Positions 1 to 9,368 of a DNA stretch of 64,000 nt are shown here, piece after piece. A program made the translations under genes and the position numbers. The stretch is from contig CABIVS010000004.1 in the NCBI GenBank assembly GCA_902362375.1, forward strand, positions 487,304-551,303, in the 5' to 3' direction. Source of the stretch: Bacteroidaceae bacterium (GTDB lineage: Bacteria > Bacteroidota > Bacteroidia > Bacteroidales > Bacteroidaceae). The notes under the pieces were generated by a model that worked only from the letters and a program-made list of their open reading frames with translations, was not told the DNA's origin and did not search any database. Positions within the stretch are counted from its first letter, which is position 1, and each line of letters opens with the position of its first letter.

Positions 1-530
1 TCACCCGGGCCACGAAGTCCCACGGAACCTTTACCACCACCGGCACCGGAACCACCTCCCTGGCGTTCCAAGTGAGTCCAGAGTCGCTGCAAACGTGGCA
101 ACATATATTTATACTGTGCCAGTTCTACCTGTGTCTTCGCATTGGCAGTCTGTGCACGCATGGCAAATATATCAAGAATCAGTGAAGTACGGTCCAGTAT
201 CTTCACTTTCAGTTCAGCTTCAATATTACGAATCTGTTTCGCAGAAAGTTCGTCATCAAAGATGACCATTCCTACTTCACGTTCTGCTTCCTCTTCGTCA
301 TGGATATATTGTCTGATTTCCTCCAACTTTCCCTTTCCGACATAAGTCACAGAGTTAGCCGTCGGTAACTTCTGCGTAAATCGTTTCACAACTTCCGCCC
401 CAGCCGTCTCGGCAAGGAAAGCCAGTTCATCCAGATACTCGTTTGTCTTACGCTCATCCTGCGTTTGTGTGATGAGTCCTACAAGCACTGCTGTTTCTAC
501 TTTGGCTTCGGATATTACAAATTCTTTCAT
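1..530 (-). CDS. hflX: GTPase HflX, N-terminal part (cut by window start)
   Basis: The reading frame starts at the ATG at 530-528 and runs off the left edge, giving about 176 residues. It begins MKEFVISEAK and contains TANSVTYVGKGKLEEIR and a glycine-rich linker followed by LRGPG. These match the N-terminal HflX domain and the start of its RGPGE(T)QLE motif. The GTP-binding G domain lies outside the window. HflX is a ribosome-associated GTPase that rescues or splits stalled ribosomes under stress (family knowledge). A Bacteroides -7 box lies 34 bp upstream of the start, so the gene is probably transcribed on its own, away from the SusC locus. Confidence 0.85.
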   Translation of the reverse strand, partial: MKEFVISEAKVETAVLVGLITQTQDERKTNEYLDELAFLAETAGAEVVKRFTQKLPTANSVTYVGKGKLEEIRQYIHDEEEAEREVGMVIFDDELSAKQIRNIEAELKVKILDRTSLILDIFAMRAQTANAKTQVELAQYKYMLPRLQRLWTHLERQGGGSGAGGGKGSVGLRGPG

Positions 531-563
531 TCTTTACTTTTATTATATATAATAATGTGGGCG

Positions 564-571
564 CAAATATA
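564..571 (-). promoter_or_regulatory. -7 box of hflX promoter
   Basis: On the minus strand this reads TATATTTG, a perfect match to the Bacteroides -7 consensus TAnnTTTG. It lies 34 bp upstream of the hflX ATG. The -33 region would fall in the terminator just upstream and is only weakly conserved (TTG). Confidence 0.6.
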
Positions 572-606
572 ACAAAAAAAAAGAGGACAATGTTTTATTG
601 TCCTCT
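572..606 (-). terminator. Intrinsic terminator after the first SusC/SusD operon
   Basis: A perfect 10-bp stem (AGAGGACAAT at 582-591 and its complement at 597-606) has a 5-base loop. On the minus strand a run of T (572-581 on the opposite strand) follows. It ends the minus-strand operon whose last gene stops at 641 and separates it from hflX. Confidence 0.8.
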
Positions 607-640
607 TTTTCGTATCATTCAGGATTTAAAATATCCTATA

Positions 641-1531
641 TTATTCCTCCATTACACCCGCTATATCATAATCGAGAGTTGCCGTTACACCTTCCACTTC
701 ATTTTTCACAACATCATTCTCATAATAGAAGACATCATAAGTAAAGACATATGCGCCTTTGCTTGTTTTCTCTGCAGATTTCACATTCATGTAATAAGGT
801 GCTTTTGTAGTCTTATCCACTACACCGGTGTTAATCTTCTCCGGATTATAAGCATCACCTACAGATAACATACCTGCGACATCATAATTCTCATCCAACA
901 GGAACTGTAAATGCCCTGTAGCTGTAGATGCCGTTCCGGCAGCAGAATAAAGAGCTTTGATTCTGAATAATTGATTTCCATCCTCATCTTCATAGTCGGA
1001 AGCAAACTCAAGAGGTGCTAAAATTCCACCATCATACCAGCCAGCTTCCAACACAACAGGCTGATCTATCTTTACCCAAGCATAGTCCTTAGACACAGAT
1101 ACAACCGTTGAAGAAGTTCCGGATGCATAAGGATGATCTTTTCCTTCTCCCAGTGATAGTGTCAACTTATAAACTTCTTGAAATTTGCATTTATCGCTAA
1201 GTTTCAATTCCACAGTTGCTTTAGATTCACCTTTTGCAAATAAAAACTCAGTTGGAACTGCTGTAAATTTCACTCCATCTATTTCCGAGCAGGATTTTAC
1301 AGTTACAGGAACAGATACCGCTTCTTTCGTATTCACGCGATTCAACGTCAGTTGGTATTTATCCTCATCCGGGTGTACTACAATTGAAGTCGTAGCAGCA
1401 GTAAAGTTTGCACCCAAAGCATTTTCATCAGCCTGCGGGCTCGTCACTTCAGTATCTTCATAGTCGCTACAGCTTACAAAAGACAAAGCCGGAACGATTA
1501 ATAAATATAATAAGAACTTATTTAGTTTCAT
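641..1531 (-). CDS. SusE/SusF-position surface lipoprotein of unknown fold
   Basis: Predicted outer-membrane lipoprotein of 296 residues. The ATG at 1531 is chosen because it gives MKLNKFLLYLLIVPALSFVSC, a clean signal peptide and lipobox (FVSC). The longer frame begins with a TTG three codons upstream and is less likely. The body is mostly beta-type sequence with no catalytic motif I recognise. It is the last gene of the susC-susD-lipoprotein operon, 25 bp after susD, the place usually held by SusE/SusF-like surface ligand-binding proteins, so a glycan- or peptide-binding role is inferred from position only. Its expression should depend on the inversion state of the upstream susC, because that susC has no promoter in the present orientation. 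Confidence 0.7.
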   Translation of the reverse strand: MKLNKFLLYLLIVPALSFVSCSDYEDTEVTSPQADENALGANFTAATTSIVVHPDEDKYQLTLNRVNTKEAVSVPVTVKSCSEIDGVKFTAVPTEFLFAKGESKATVELKLSDKCKFQEVYKLTLSLGEGKDHPYASGTSSTVVSVSKDYAWVKIDQPVVLEAGWYDGGILAPLEFASDYEDEDGNQLFRIKALYSAAGTASTATGHLQFLLDENYDVAGMLSVGDAYNPEKINTGVVDKTTKAPYYMNVKSAEKTSKGAYVFTYDVFYYENDVVKNEVEGVTATLDYDIAGVMEE

Positions 1532-1556
1532 ATGATTCAAATTATTAATAGAATTA

Positions 1557-3161
1557 TTACTTATCCTCTACAGGTTTCGGAGTCGTTGATGTTGGATTCT
1601 GATCGGCTGCTGACAAAGCCTGGTTTGCCTGAATTTCAGCTTGAGGAATAGGCCACAACAAAATCGGATCAGTCGGTGCAATATTAAATATCATATTATC
1701 GTTCGGGAATCCTCCTTTACGGCGGTCAACTCCCTTATTCAAACGCATCAAATCGAACCAGTTCAGACCTTCCCCCCAAAGTTCAATACGACGTTGCAAG
1801 AATACTTCCTCCTGAATATCAGAGTTGTTAACTACATATTTTTCATTACGATATTTCGTAACAAAATCGGTCAAAGTCTTCTTGCCATCTTGTCCGGACA
1901 TCGCTTCTGCTTCCGCCTTAATAAGATACATCTCTTCAACACGCATCAAAGGAATATCATTCGCATTAATAGAAGTCTCAAGAACATTGTTATAAGGAGC
2001 AAACTTCACTTGAGTATAAGCCTTATAACCGTAAGCAGTTACCATTGCCTGCTGCGATGCAGATAAATTAGCAGATCTTAAGTCTCCACCTAACCACCAG
2101 CCTTTTCTAACATCAGTATTTGGTATCTGTTCATATAAATCTTTGTTAATCTGAAGTCCACCGGAGAAATTAGCATAACCGAAATTTAAAGATCCCATGT
2201 GAGACGGCCAGTTTACAATACCGGAAGATACAATTTCATCCGTTTCATTGACAATGATTCCCCACATCCAGTTCTTTTCACTAACAGTCCAGAACGTAGG
2301 CTTATTAACATCCGTCATTCCAGCCGGACTAATGCCCTCATTGGCAGCTGCTTCTATTGCATTACCTGCAGCAATGGCTGCCTGTGCATATTCATGCATA
2401 GACAAGTAAACACGAGCCTGTAATCCGTAAGCAACGGCAAGGCTGATATAGCGTTTGTCCTTTCTTTCTTCGCCTGCACTCTCTGCTTTTTTAAGCAAAT
2501 CTACAGCAGTAGTCAAGTCTGTTGTAATCTGTGTATATACATCTTGAACAGTAGAGCGAGGACAACCGTTATCAGCAGCAGCTTCCATATTTTTATCAGT
2601 AATCAACGGTACGCAAGGTTTACTTTCGTTACCCTTATAGTTGAATTGGAAAAGTTGTGCCAATACCCAATATGAAAAAGCACGTGCTCCTAATCCTTGT
2701 GATAAAAAGTATTGTTCCGTCGCATCCGATGTAGCAGCATCAATCTCCTTGGCTACATTATTGGCCGCATAAATAATGGCATACATATCATTCCATACGA
2801 TCTGACATTCGAGTGATGTCTGCGAACGGTCAGTATAATCAAGTTCACCTGTCATCCAGTTGTATCCGTTATCGTCACTTACAACATCATTGCCATTTAC
2901 ATCTGTAAACAACATGACACTAGGATAACCAAAGTCATTATGACGTTCAAGCTGTAACGCACCTTTATTCGGTGTCATCAGACTAAATTGTGCAAAAATT
3001 GCATTAACGCGTGCCTCTACCTTGGTAGGGTCTATCTTCCCAATCTCATCTTTCTGATTCGAAGTTACGACATTACCTTCCGGCAATGTATCCATGTCTT
3101 CGCAACCTGTGAAAGCAAAAGAAGATAATAAAAGAGAAGCAAAAATATATTTTGTTTTCAT
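1557..3161 (-). CDS. SusD/RagB-family surface lipoprotein (silent set A)
   Basis: A 534-residue SusD-family lipoprotein that sits as a lid on its SusC partner at the cell surface and captures ligand. The signal peptide ends at lipobox FTGC (Cys20). Helical TPR-like stretches are visible, with the SusD-typical C-terminal blocks IPLMRVEEMYLIKAEA and RRIELWGEGLNWFDLMRL. Length is typical. It follows the truncated susC at 3187-6165 by 25 bp and precedes the 641-1531 lipoprotein, so it belongs to silent set A. It is intact and would be expressed only after DNA inversion joins set A to the promoter. The layout recalls the B. thetaiotaomicron BT2259/BT2260 region (from memory). Confidence 0.9.
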   Translation of the reverse strand: MKTKYIFASLLLSSFAFTGCEDMDTLPEGNVVTSNQKDEIGKIDPTKVEARVNAIFAQFSLMTPNKGALQLERHNDFGYPSVMLFTDVNGNDVVSDDNGYNWMTGELDYTDRSQTSLECQIVWNDMYAIIYAANNVAKEIDAATSDATEQYFLSQGLGARAFSYWVLAQLFQFNYKGNESKPCVPLITDKNMEAAADNGCPRSTVQDVYTQITTDLTTAVDLLKKAESAGEERKDKRYISLAVAYGLQARVYLSMHEYAQAAIAAGNAIEAAANEGISPAGMTDVNKPTFWTVSEKNWMWGIIVNETDEIVSSGIVNWPSHMGSLNFGYANFSGGLQINKDLYEQIPNTDVRKGWWLGGDLRSANLSASQQAMVTAYGYKAYTQVKFAPYNNVLETSINANDIPLMRVEEMYLIKAEAEAMSGQDGKKTLTDFVTKYRNEKYVVNNSDIQEEVFLQRRIELWGEGLNWFDLMRLNKGVDRRKGGFPNDNMIFNIAPTDPILLWPIPQAEIQANQALSAADQNPTSTTPKPVEDK

Positions 3162-3186
3162 ATTAAGTTCTTGATTTGTAGTTCAA

Positions 3187-6165
3187 TTAAAATGTAAGAC
3201 TAATACCTCCCGAAATCGTACGAATAGGAGTATAAAGTGCTGTTGTAGCCGAAATATAGCTCTGACGCGGGTCAAGACCTTTGCGTGCAGAGATCAAAGC
3301 AACATTATCAGCCGTGAAATATACACGTACTTTGTCAAGCATGACTTTCTTCACCAGTTGTTGCGGCAAAGTATATCCTACAGTAATATTGTTGATACTC
3401 AAATAGTCAGAGCTTGTCAACCAACGAGTGGATGCAGAGTTTGTATACTTATCATTTGCATTCAGACGAGGAATATTGGAAGTCGGATTTTCCGGTGTCC
3501 AGGCATTGTATATGTCTTTGTGCCAGTTCCATCCTGCGCTGCTTGAAGCACCTCCGTGCATCAGACGTCTGTAACCGGTATCATAGATTTTACCGCCCAA
3601 CTGATAAGACAACTGAATAGAAGCGTCGAATCCGTAAGCTTCAAATGTTGTTCCCAAACCACCGTAGACAGTAGGCATCATATCATCAGTAGCTACTTTA
3701 TAATTTTCAGCTGTTGAATATTCCGGTGTTTTAATTGCATTGCCATTATCATCCTTTGCCCAGTACAAGGCTTCTCCGGTTTTTTCATCCACGCCTGCGT
3801 AATCAACCAGATACATACGATACATAGATTCTCCCTCTTCATAGATACGGTCACTATCAATCAGTTTTCCGTTCAAGTCAGGATGCAGTTTATTAATCTT
3901 ATTCTTAACGAATGTTGCATTCAGGTTCACACTCCAATTAAATTTCTTATTGGCCATGATCTGATAATTCAAATCAATTTCAACACCAGAGTTTGTCATA
4001 GAACCAACATTCATCGGAACTGCTGTATATCCCAAGCTACCGGCTGTCGGTCTATTGTAAAGCATATCTTTTGATTTGCGACCAAAGTATTCAATACTAC
4101 CATTCAACTTATTGTTGAACAGACCAAAATCGGCACCGATATTATATGAAGTAGAAGTTTCCCAAGTAATATCCGGGTTACCTTTATATAATAATGTACC
4201 ATCAGCAAATGTACCATTAGCACCAGTCATCTTATATTGATCCAACCAAGGATAGTAGTTCTTTTCCAAAAGAACGCCCGGGTAAAGAATATCATCATTA
4301 CCCTGCTGACCGAAAGAGGCTTTCAGTTTCAACATATTCACCCATGTAATATCTTCCATGAAGCTTTCACGAGTCAACATCCATGCCACACTTGCAGACC
4401 AGAAGTTACCCCAACGGTTCTCCGGAGCAAAACGGGAAGAAGCATCACGACGATAAGAAACATTTCCAAAATAGGTATCATTATATGAATAGTTCACACG
4501 GCCAAAGAAACCTTTTGTTGAGTACAAGTCTTTTTTACCACCTATCGTGAATTTATCAATCACATTACCCAAATAGAAGCTTTCCGGATTGTACAGATTC
4601 TGACCACTACCTTCCAACAGTGTATATTCATAGGAATAACCATCATAACCGGCTGTTACATCGAAGTGATGCACATCTTTAAGTGCAAACTGATAATTTG
4701 CAACATACTGCTGGTCAAATCCATAAGTACGAATAGCAGCCTGATAAGCAGTACCACCATAAGAAGCAGACTGTCCCATATATGCATTACCCATTTCATT
4801 TTGACGGGTATTGTCGATATTCAAACCGTAGCGTGCAGATATTGTCAAACCTGTGATAGGAGTTATCTCTGCAAACCAGTTAGCGTTTATTACATCACTC
4901 AAATATTCTCTTTTATTATAAATCAAGTCACCGGAAGGATTTGCGATTGACATAAAAGAACGAGAAAAGTTGGTACTCTGTCCGTCTCCATAGTCATACA
5001 CCTTACGCCCATTGTTCAACATGATCTGCTTATCAGCACCGCGAACATACAAAGGATAGATAGGTGCCATATTGTTTGCTATGTAAAAGGCATTTCCTGA
5101 AGAAGCGGTAGCATTTGCATCCTGATCTCCCGGGTAACGGCTCTCTGTATTGACATAGCTAACATTAGCTCCAATTTTCAACCAGCTATACAGCTTATAG
5201 TCTCCTTTAAAACGACCATTAAGACGTTTAAAACCTGAACCGGATATGACTCCCTGGTCGTCCAGATATCCGAAAGCGAAATAATAAGTTCCTTTGTCGC
5301 TACCACCGGCTGCACTCAAATTATATTCCTGACGAAGATTATTCTGGAAAGTTTCATCTGCCCAGTTATCCGGAGTATAGTAATATTGACCGTCAGAATA
5401 ACCTAAAGTAGCATTCGGATTCAGTTTACCATTAGAGCCAACCAATAACTCACCCGGAGCCGTTGTATATACTTGATATCCCAAACCACCGGAAGCTCCA
5501 GACGGAAGAATCTTATTCGCCCTGATATTAGCGTCTTCAGGAGAGTATCCCAAACTTATCTGAGAATTATAAATTGACTGATAGGCAGTTTCAATATAAT
5601 TTTTCGGGCTAGTCATTACATCATATGTCTTAATTGCCCGTGAGTTAACACCCCATTTTGCATCGAAATTAATGCGAGCTTTACCGGAAGTACCTTTTTT
5701 AGTAGTAATCATAATGATACCATTGGCACCACGAGCGCCGTACAATGCAGTAGAAGCAGCATCTTTTAATACTGTCATCGTTTCAATATCAGCAGAGTTT
5801 ATAGAAGACAATTCTCCGTCATAGGGAACTCCATCCACTACATATAAAGGTTCCATACCTGCATTGATTGAACCAACACCACGGATACGAACTTTTGCAG
5901 ACTCTCCTGGCTGACCATTATCACTCAAAATCTGTACACCGGCTACTGCACCAGCCAACGCATTAGATACATTGGAAACCTGACGCTTTTCAATCTTATC
6001 AGCTTTCATCACGGAAGCAGATCCGGTAAAAGTACCTTTGGTAGAAGTACCGTAAGCTGTAACAATCACCTCATCAAGCACCTCTGTATCGGATTTTAAG
6101 ACGATTTTCAGTTTAGGTTTAATAGCCACTTCTTGTGTTTGCATTCCGATATACGAAATCTGCAA
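3187..6165 (-). CDS. SusC-like TonB-dependent transporter lacking its 5' end (silent cassette A)
   Basis: Outer-membrane TonB-dependent transporter body of 992 residues. It has the plug motif (VRIRGVGSINAGMEPLYVVDGVP), TVLKDAASTALYGARGANG and a C-terminal beta barrel ending in Phe (SLTF). It lacks a signal peptide and the first half of the carboxypeptidase-regulatory-like domain. The only start is a TTG at 6165, and an in-frame TAG lies upstream at 6207-6205. The shared frame (SSAKTLQISYIGMQTQEVAIK) begins at the crossover site 6152-6180 and is in the same phase as codon 68 of the complete susC at 14848. Inversion at this site would restore a full-length gene of about 1064 residues. In the orientation given it is best read as a silent cassette, not a decayed pseudogene, because the whole body is open. 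Confidence 0.85.
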   Translation of the reverse strand: MQISYIGMQTQEVAIKPKLKIVLKSDTEVLDEVIVTAYGTSTKGTFTGSASVMKADKIEKRQVSNVSNALAGAVAGVQILSDNGQPGESAKVRIRGVGSINAGMEPLYVVDGVPYDGELSSINSADIETMTVLKDAASTALYGARGANGIIMITTKKGTSGKARINFDAKWGVNSRAIKTYDVMTSPKNYIETAYQSIYNSQISLGYSPEDANIRANKILPSGASGGLGYQVYTTAPGELLVGSNGKLNPNATLGYSDGQYYYTPDNWADETFQNNLRQEYNLSAAGGSDKGTYYFAFGYLDDQGVISGSGFKRLNGRFKGDYKLYSWLKIGANVSYVNTESRYPGDQDANATASSGNAFYIANNMAPIYPLYVRGADKQIMLNNGRKVYDYGDGQSTNFSRSFMSIANPSGDLIYNKREYLSDVINANWFAEITPITGLTISARYGLNIDNTRQNEMGNAYMGQSASYGGTAYQAAIRTYGFDQQYVANYQFALKDVHHFDVTAGYDGYSYEYTLLEGSGQNLYNPESFYLGNVIDKFTIGGKKDLYSTKGFFGRVNYSYNDTYFGNVSYRRDASSRFAPENRWGNFWSASVAWMLTRESFMEDITWVNMLKLKASFGQQGNDDILYPGVLLEKNYYPWLDQYKMTGANGTFADGTLLYKGNPDITWETSTSYNIGADFGLFNNKLNGSIEYFGRKSKDMLYNRPTAGSLGYTAVPMNVGSMTNSGVEIDLNYQIMANKKFNWSVNLNATFVKNKINKLHPDLNGKLIDSDRIYEEGESMYRMYLVDYAGVDEKTGEALYWAKDDNGNAIKTPEYSTAENYKVATDDMMPTVYGGLGTTFEAYGFDASIQLSYQLGGKIYDTGYRRLMHGGASSSAGWNWHKDIYNAWTPENPTSNIPRLNANDKYTNSASTRWLTSSDYLSINNITVGYTLPQQLVKKVMLDKVRVYFTADNVALISARKGLDPRQSYISATTALYTPIRTISGGISLTF

Positions 6166-6180
6166 AGTCTTTGCAGAACT
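6152..6180 (-). repeat. Recombination (crossover) site A of the susC shufflon
   Basis: A 29-bp segment identical to those at 12331-12359 (same orientation) and 15049-15077 (opposite orientation). Its core TCTGCAAAGACTTTGCAGA is an inverted repeat with 9-bp arms around one central base, a usual form for a tyrosine-recombinase site. Upstream of it, sequence identity to the complete gene stops at once; downstream, coding similarity continues. Confidence 0.85.
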
Positions 6181-6572
6181 AATAATTTTGTAATATATTG
6201 AATGCTAAACAGTTATCATTCACGCAAACACGTGAAAAAAAAAGTATTATTTGATTAATAATGAACTAGATATTTAATTAACAGCTGATTACAAGAAAAA
6301 ACGCGAACAGTTCATTTTGCATATGTGATACTATTTCTCTACCCAAATAACACACAATGAGTTAATAATCAGGTAAATAATAGTTTAACTAAAAATATTT
6401 ATATAGGGTAAGTAGTATCTTGCTGTTTTCAGGCATCTTCATTTGTATATAATTAGTCAGATATTAGTAAACCTCTCAATAAAAATGTAGTTTGCTCTTT
6501 TTATTCTAGTGGAGATAAACCTCTTGTAAATATTGCAAAACTTTTTCTCCTTATATATTTAATGATTATGAG
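6181..6572. other. A+T-rich non-coding region upstream of silent cassette A
   Basis: No credible gene or promoter was found. The first 30 bp read (minus strand) into the crossover site and share the decamer CAATATATTA with the same position before silent cassette B (12371-12380). The absence of a TAnnTTTG box facing cassette A fits the idea that it is silent in this orientation. Confidence 0.55.
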
Positions 6573-6613
6573 ATATAAAAGGCCACTCCGAAATTCGAAG
6601 TAGCCTTTTATAT
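6573..6613 (-). terminator. Hairpin terminator after silent set B lipoprotein genes
   Basis: A perfect 11-bp outer stem (ATATAAAAGGC at 6573-6583, complement at 6603-6613) encloses a second near-perfect 6-bp stem. It lies 18 bp after the stop of the 6632-7138 gene. The T-run is short, so termination efficiency is uncertain. Confidence 0.65.
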
Positions 6614-6631
6614 GATTGTACGGTTTTCTAA

Positions 6632-7138
6632 TTAGAAATCGTCAGCAGGAAATCCAGTACGACGGAATCCGGAAACTTTATAAGTTAATCCATTTTCATC
6701 GTCATCAAACTGTACCATGTATACAATACTATCAGCAGGCATACCACTAGGAGTTGTCGCTGCATTCTCTAATACTTTCCCATCACTGATCTTTACTTTA
6801 GATTCATAAATAACATTGTTCACAAAATCAGGAGTTGAGAAAGTCCGCTCGGCATAGTTCACATTCACTTTCAATTTATACTCCCAAAAATTATTTAAAT
6901 CATCCAACCACATTTCAGTATTACTGTTGCTAGCGGTATTATAAGTACTCATTTGTATATGTCCGGCACCATATGGGTCTTCTACTTCTTCTCCATCAAT
7001 TATTGCATTCACTGTAACCCACCAGTCACCAGCCATTTTTTCAATAGCAGTACCACCTGGTTCTGTGTCGTCATCACATGCCACAACTGTAAAAGCCAGT
7101 GAAGCCAAAAGCAATATCATATATTTCTTCATAATCAT
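6632..7138 (-). CDS. Small surface lipoprotein, possible lipid-binding (Lipid_bd-like) fold
   Basis: A 168-residue lipoprotein with signal peptide and lipobox VVAC. Start could be 7138 or the second ATG at 7132 (MKKYMILLL). The mature part (KMAGDWWVTVNAIIDGEE and FRRTGF near the end) looks like the small lipid-binding-type lipoproteins often found beside SusCD pairs; this is a weak resemblance. It lies 4 bp after the next lipoprotein gene and is last in the operon susC-susD-lipoprotein-lipoprotein. The arrangement matches B. thetaiotaomicron BT2261-BT2264, whose four products were crystallised together as a SusCD complex with two extra lipoproteins and bound peptides (literature, from memory). 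Confidence 0.7.
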   Translation of the reverse strand: MIMKKYMILLLASLAFTVVACDDDTEPGGTAIEKMAGDWWVTVNAIIDGEEVEDPYGAGHIQMSTYNTASNSNTEMWLDDLNNFWEYKLKVNVNYAERTFSTPDFVNNVIYESKVKISDGKVLENAATTPSGMPADSIVYMVQFDDDENGLTYKVSGFRRTGFPADDF

Positions 7139-7142
7139 ATTT

Positions 7143-7835
7143 TTATTTTTTTACTATAATATCAAAAGATAATTGACCGGCATAATCGATGCTCCATCTC
7201 AAAGTTCCTGTTGCAGGATCCAATGATGTATTAGTCATTTGATCCATAGAGTCTCCCCAGCCTGCAACATAACTTTCTATAGGAGTAATGGTATTGTCTT
7301 CATTTAATTCAAATTTTCCAACCATTGCATAATCTGGTCCGTAGCCTGTACGCTGATCATACCAGCCTCCCAAGAAATCCGTGATATAAAATATTCCCGG
7401 TTCTATTTGAAATATTACAATCTCATATCCACTAAAAGCCACAACTGAAGGAACTGTCCGTTTGCTTCCTTCAGCCAAAGTATAAATCCCGGACTGTAGT
7501 GGAGAAGGAGTGTTATCTGCTACATATACTGTTCTCGTAAAGGTTTTGGCAAAACCATCTTCATTATATGCCGCATACACTAAGTTATAAATACCCGGGG
7601 TATTTACATCAACATTTCCTTTTATCTCTACGGATGATGTGATATCTTCCCCATTCATTTCTGCGTAGTATCCAGGCTCTACATAAGGTTGCCCTTTTTC
7701 TAAAACAATCTTTGTGTCACCCAGTCTTTCTAACGTTACGAAGTAGGTAACCTTGGAGGTATCATCCGTTGATTTGTCGCAAGACCCGAAGACAAACGAC
7801 AAACATATCAATATGCTATATGCTATTTTTTTCAT
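7143..7835 (-). CDS. Surface lipoprotein with Ig-like (DUF5011-type) domain
   Basis: A 230-residue lipoprotein. The signal peptide ends at lipobox FGSC (Cys19). Residues about 45-105 (KGQPYVEPGYYAEMNGED, then GNVDVNTPGIYNLVYAAYN) look like the bacterial Ig-like DUF5011 repeat. The C-terminal half (about 110-230) is a separate beta-rich domain I do not recognise. It lies 24 bp after its susD and 4 bp before the smaller lipoprotein gene, so it is co-transcribed with set B. A role as an accessory subunit of the surface SusCD complex is inferred from position and from similarity of layout to BT2262. Confidence 0.7.
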   Translation of the reverse strand: MKKIAYSILICLSFVFGSCDKSTDDTSKVTYFVTLERLGDTKIVLEKGQPYVEPGYYAEMNGEDITSSVEIKGNVDVNTPGIYNLVYAAYNEDGFAKTFTRTVYVADNTPSPLQSGIYTLAEGSKRTVPSVVAFSGYEIVIFQIEPGIFYITDFLGGWYDQRTGYGPDYAMVGKFELNEDNTITPIESYVAGWGDSMDQMTNTSLDPATGTLRWSIDYAGQLSFDIIVKK

Positions 7836-7859
7836 ATGTAAAACTTGCTAAGTTATTTT

Positions 7860-9368
<1,509 letters not shown>
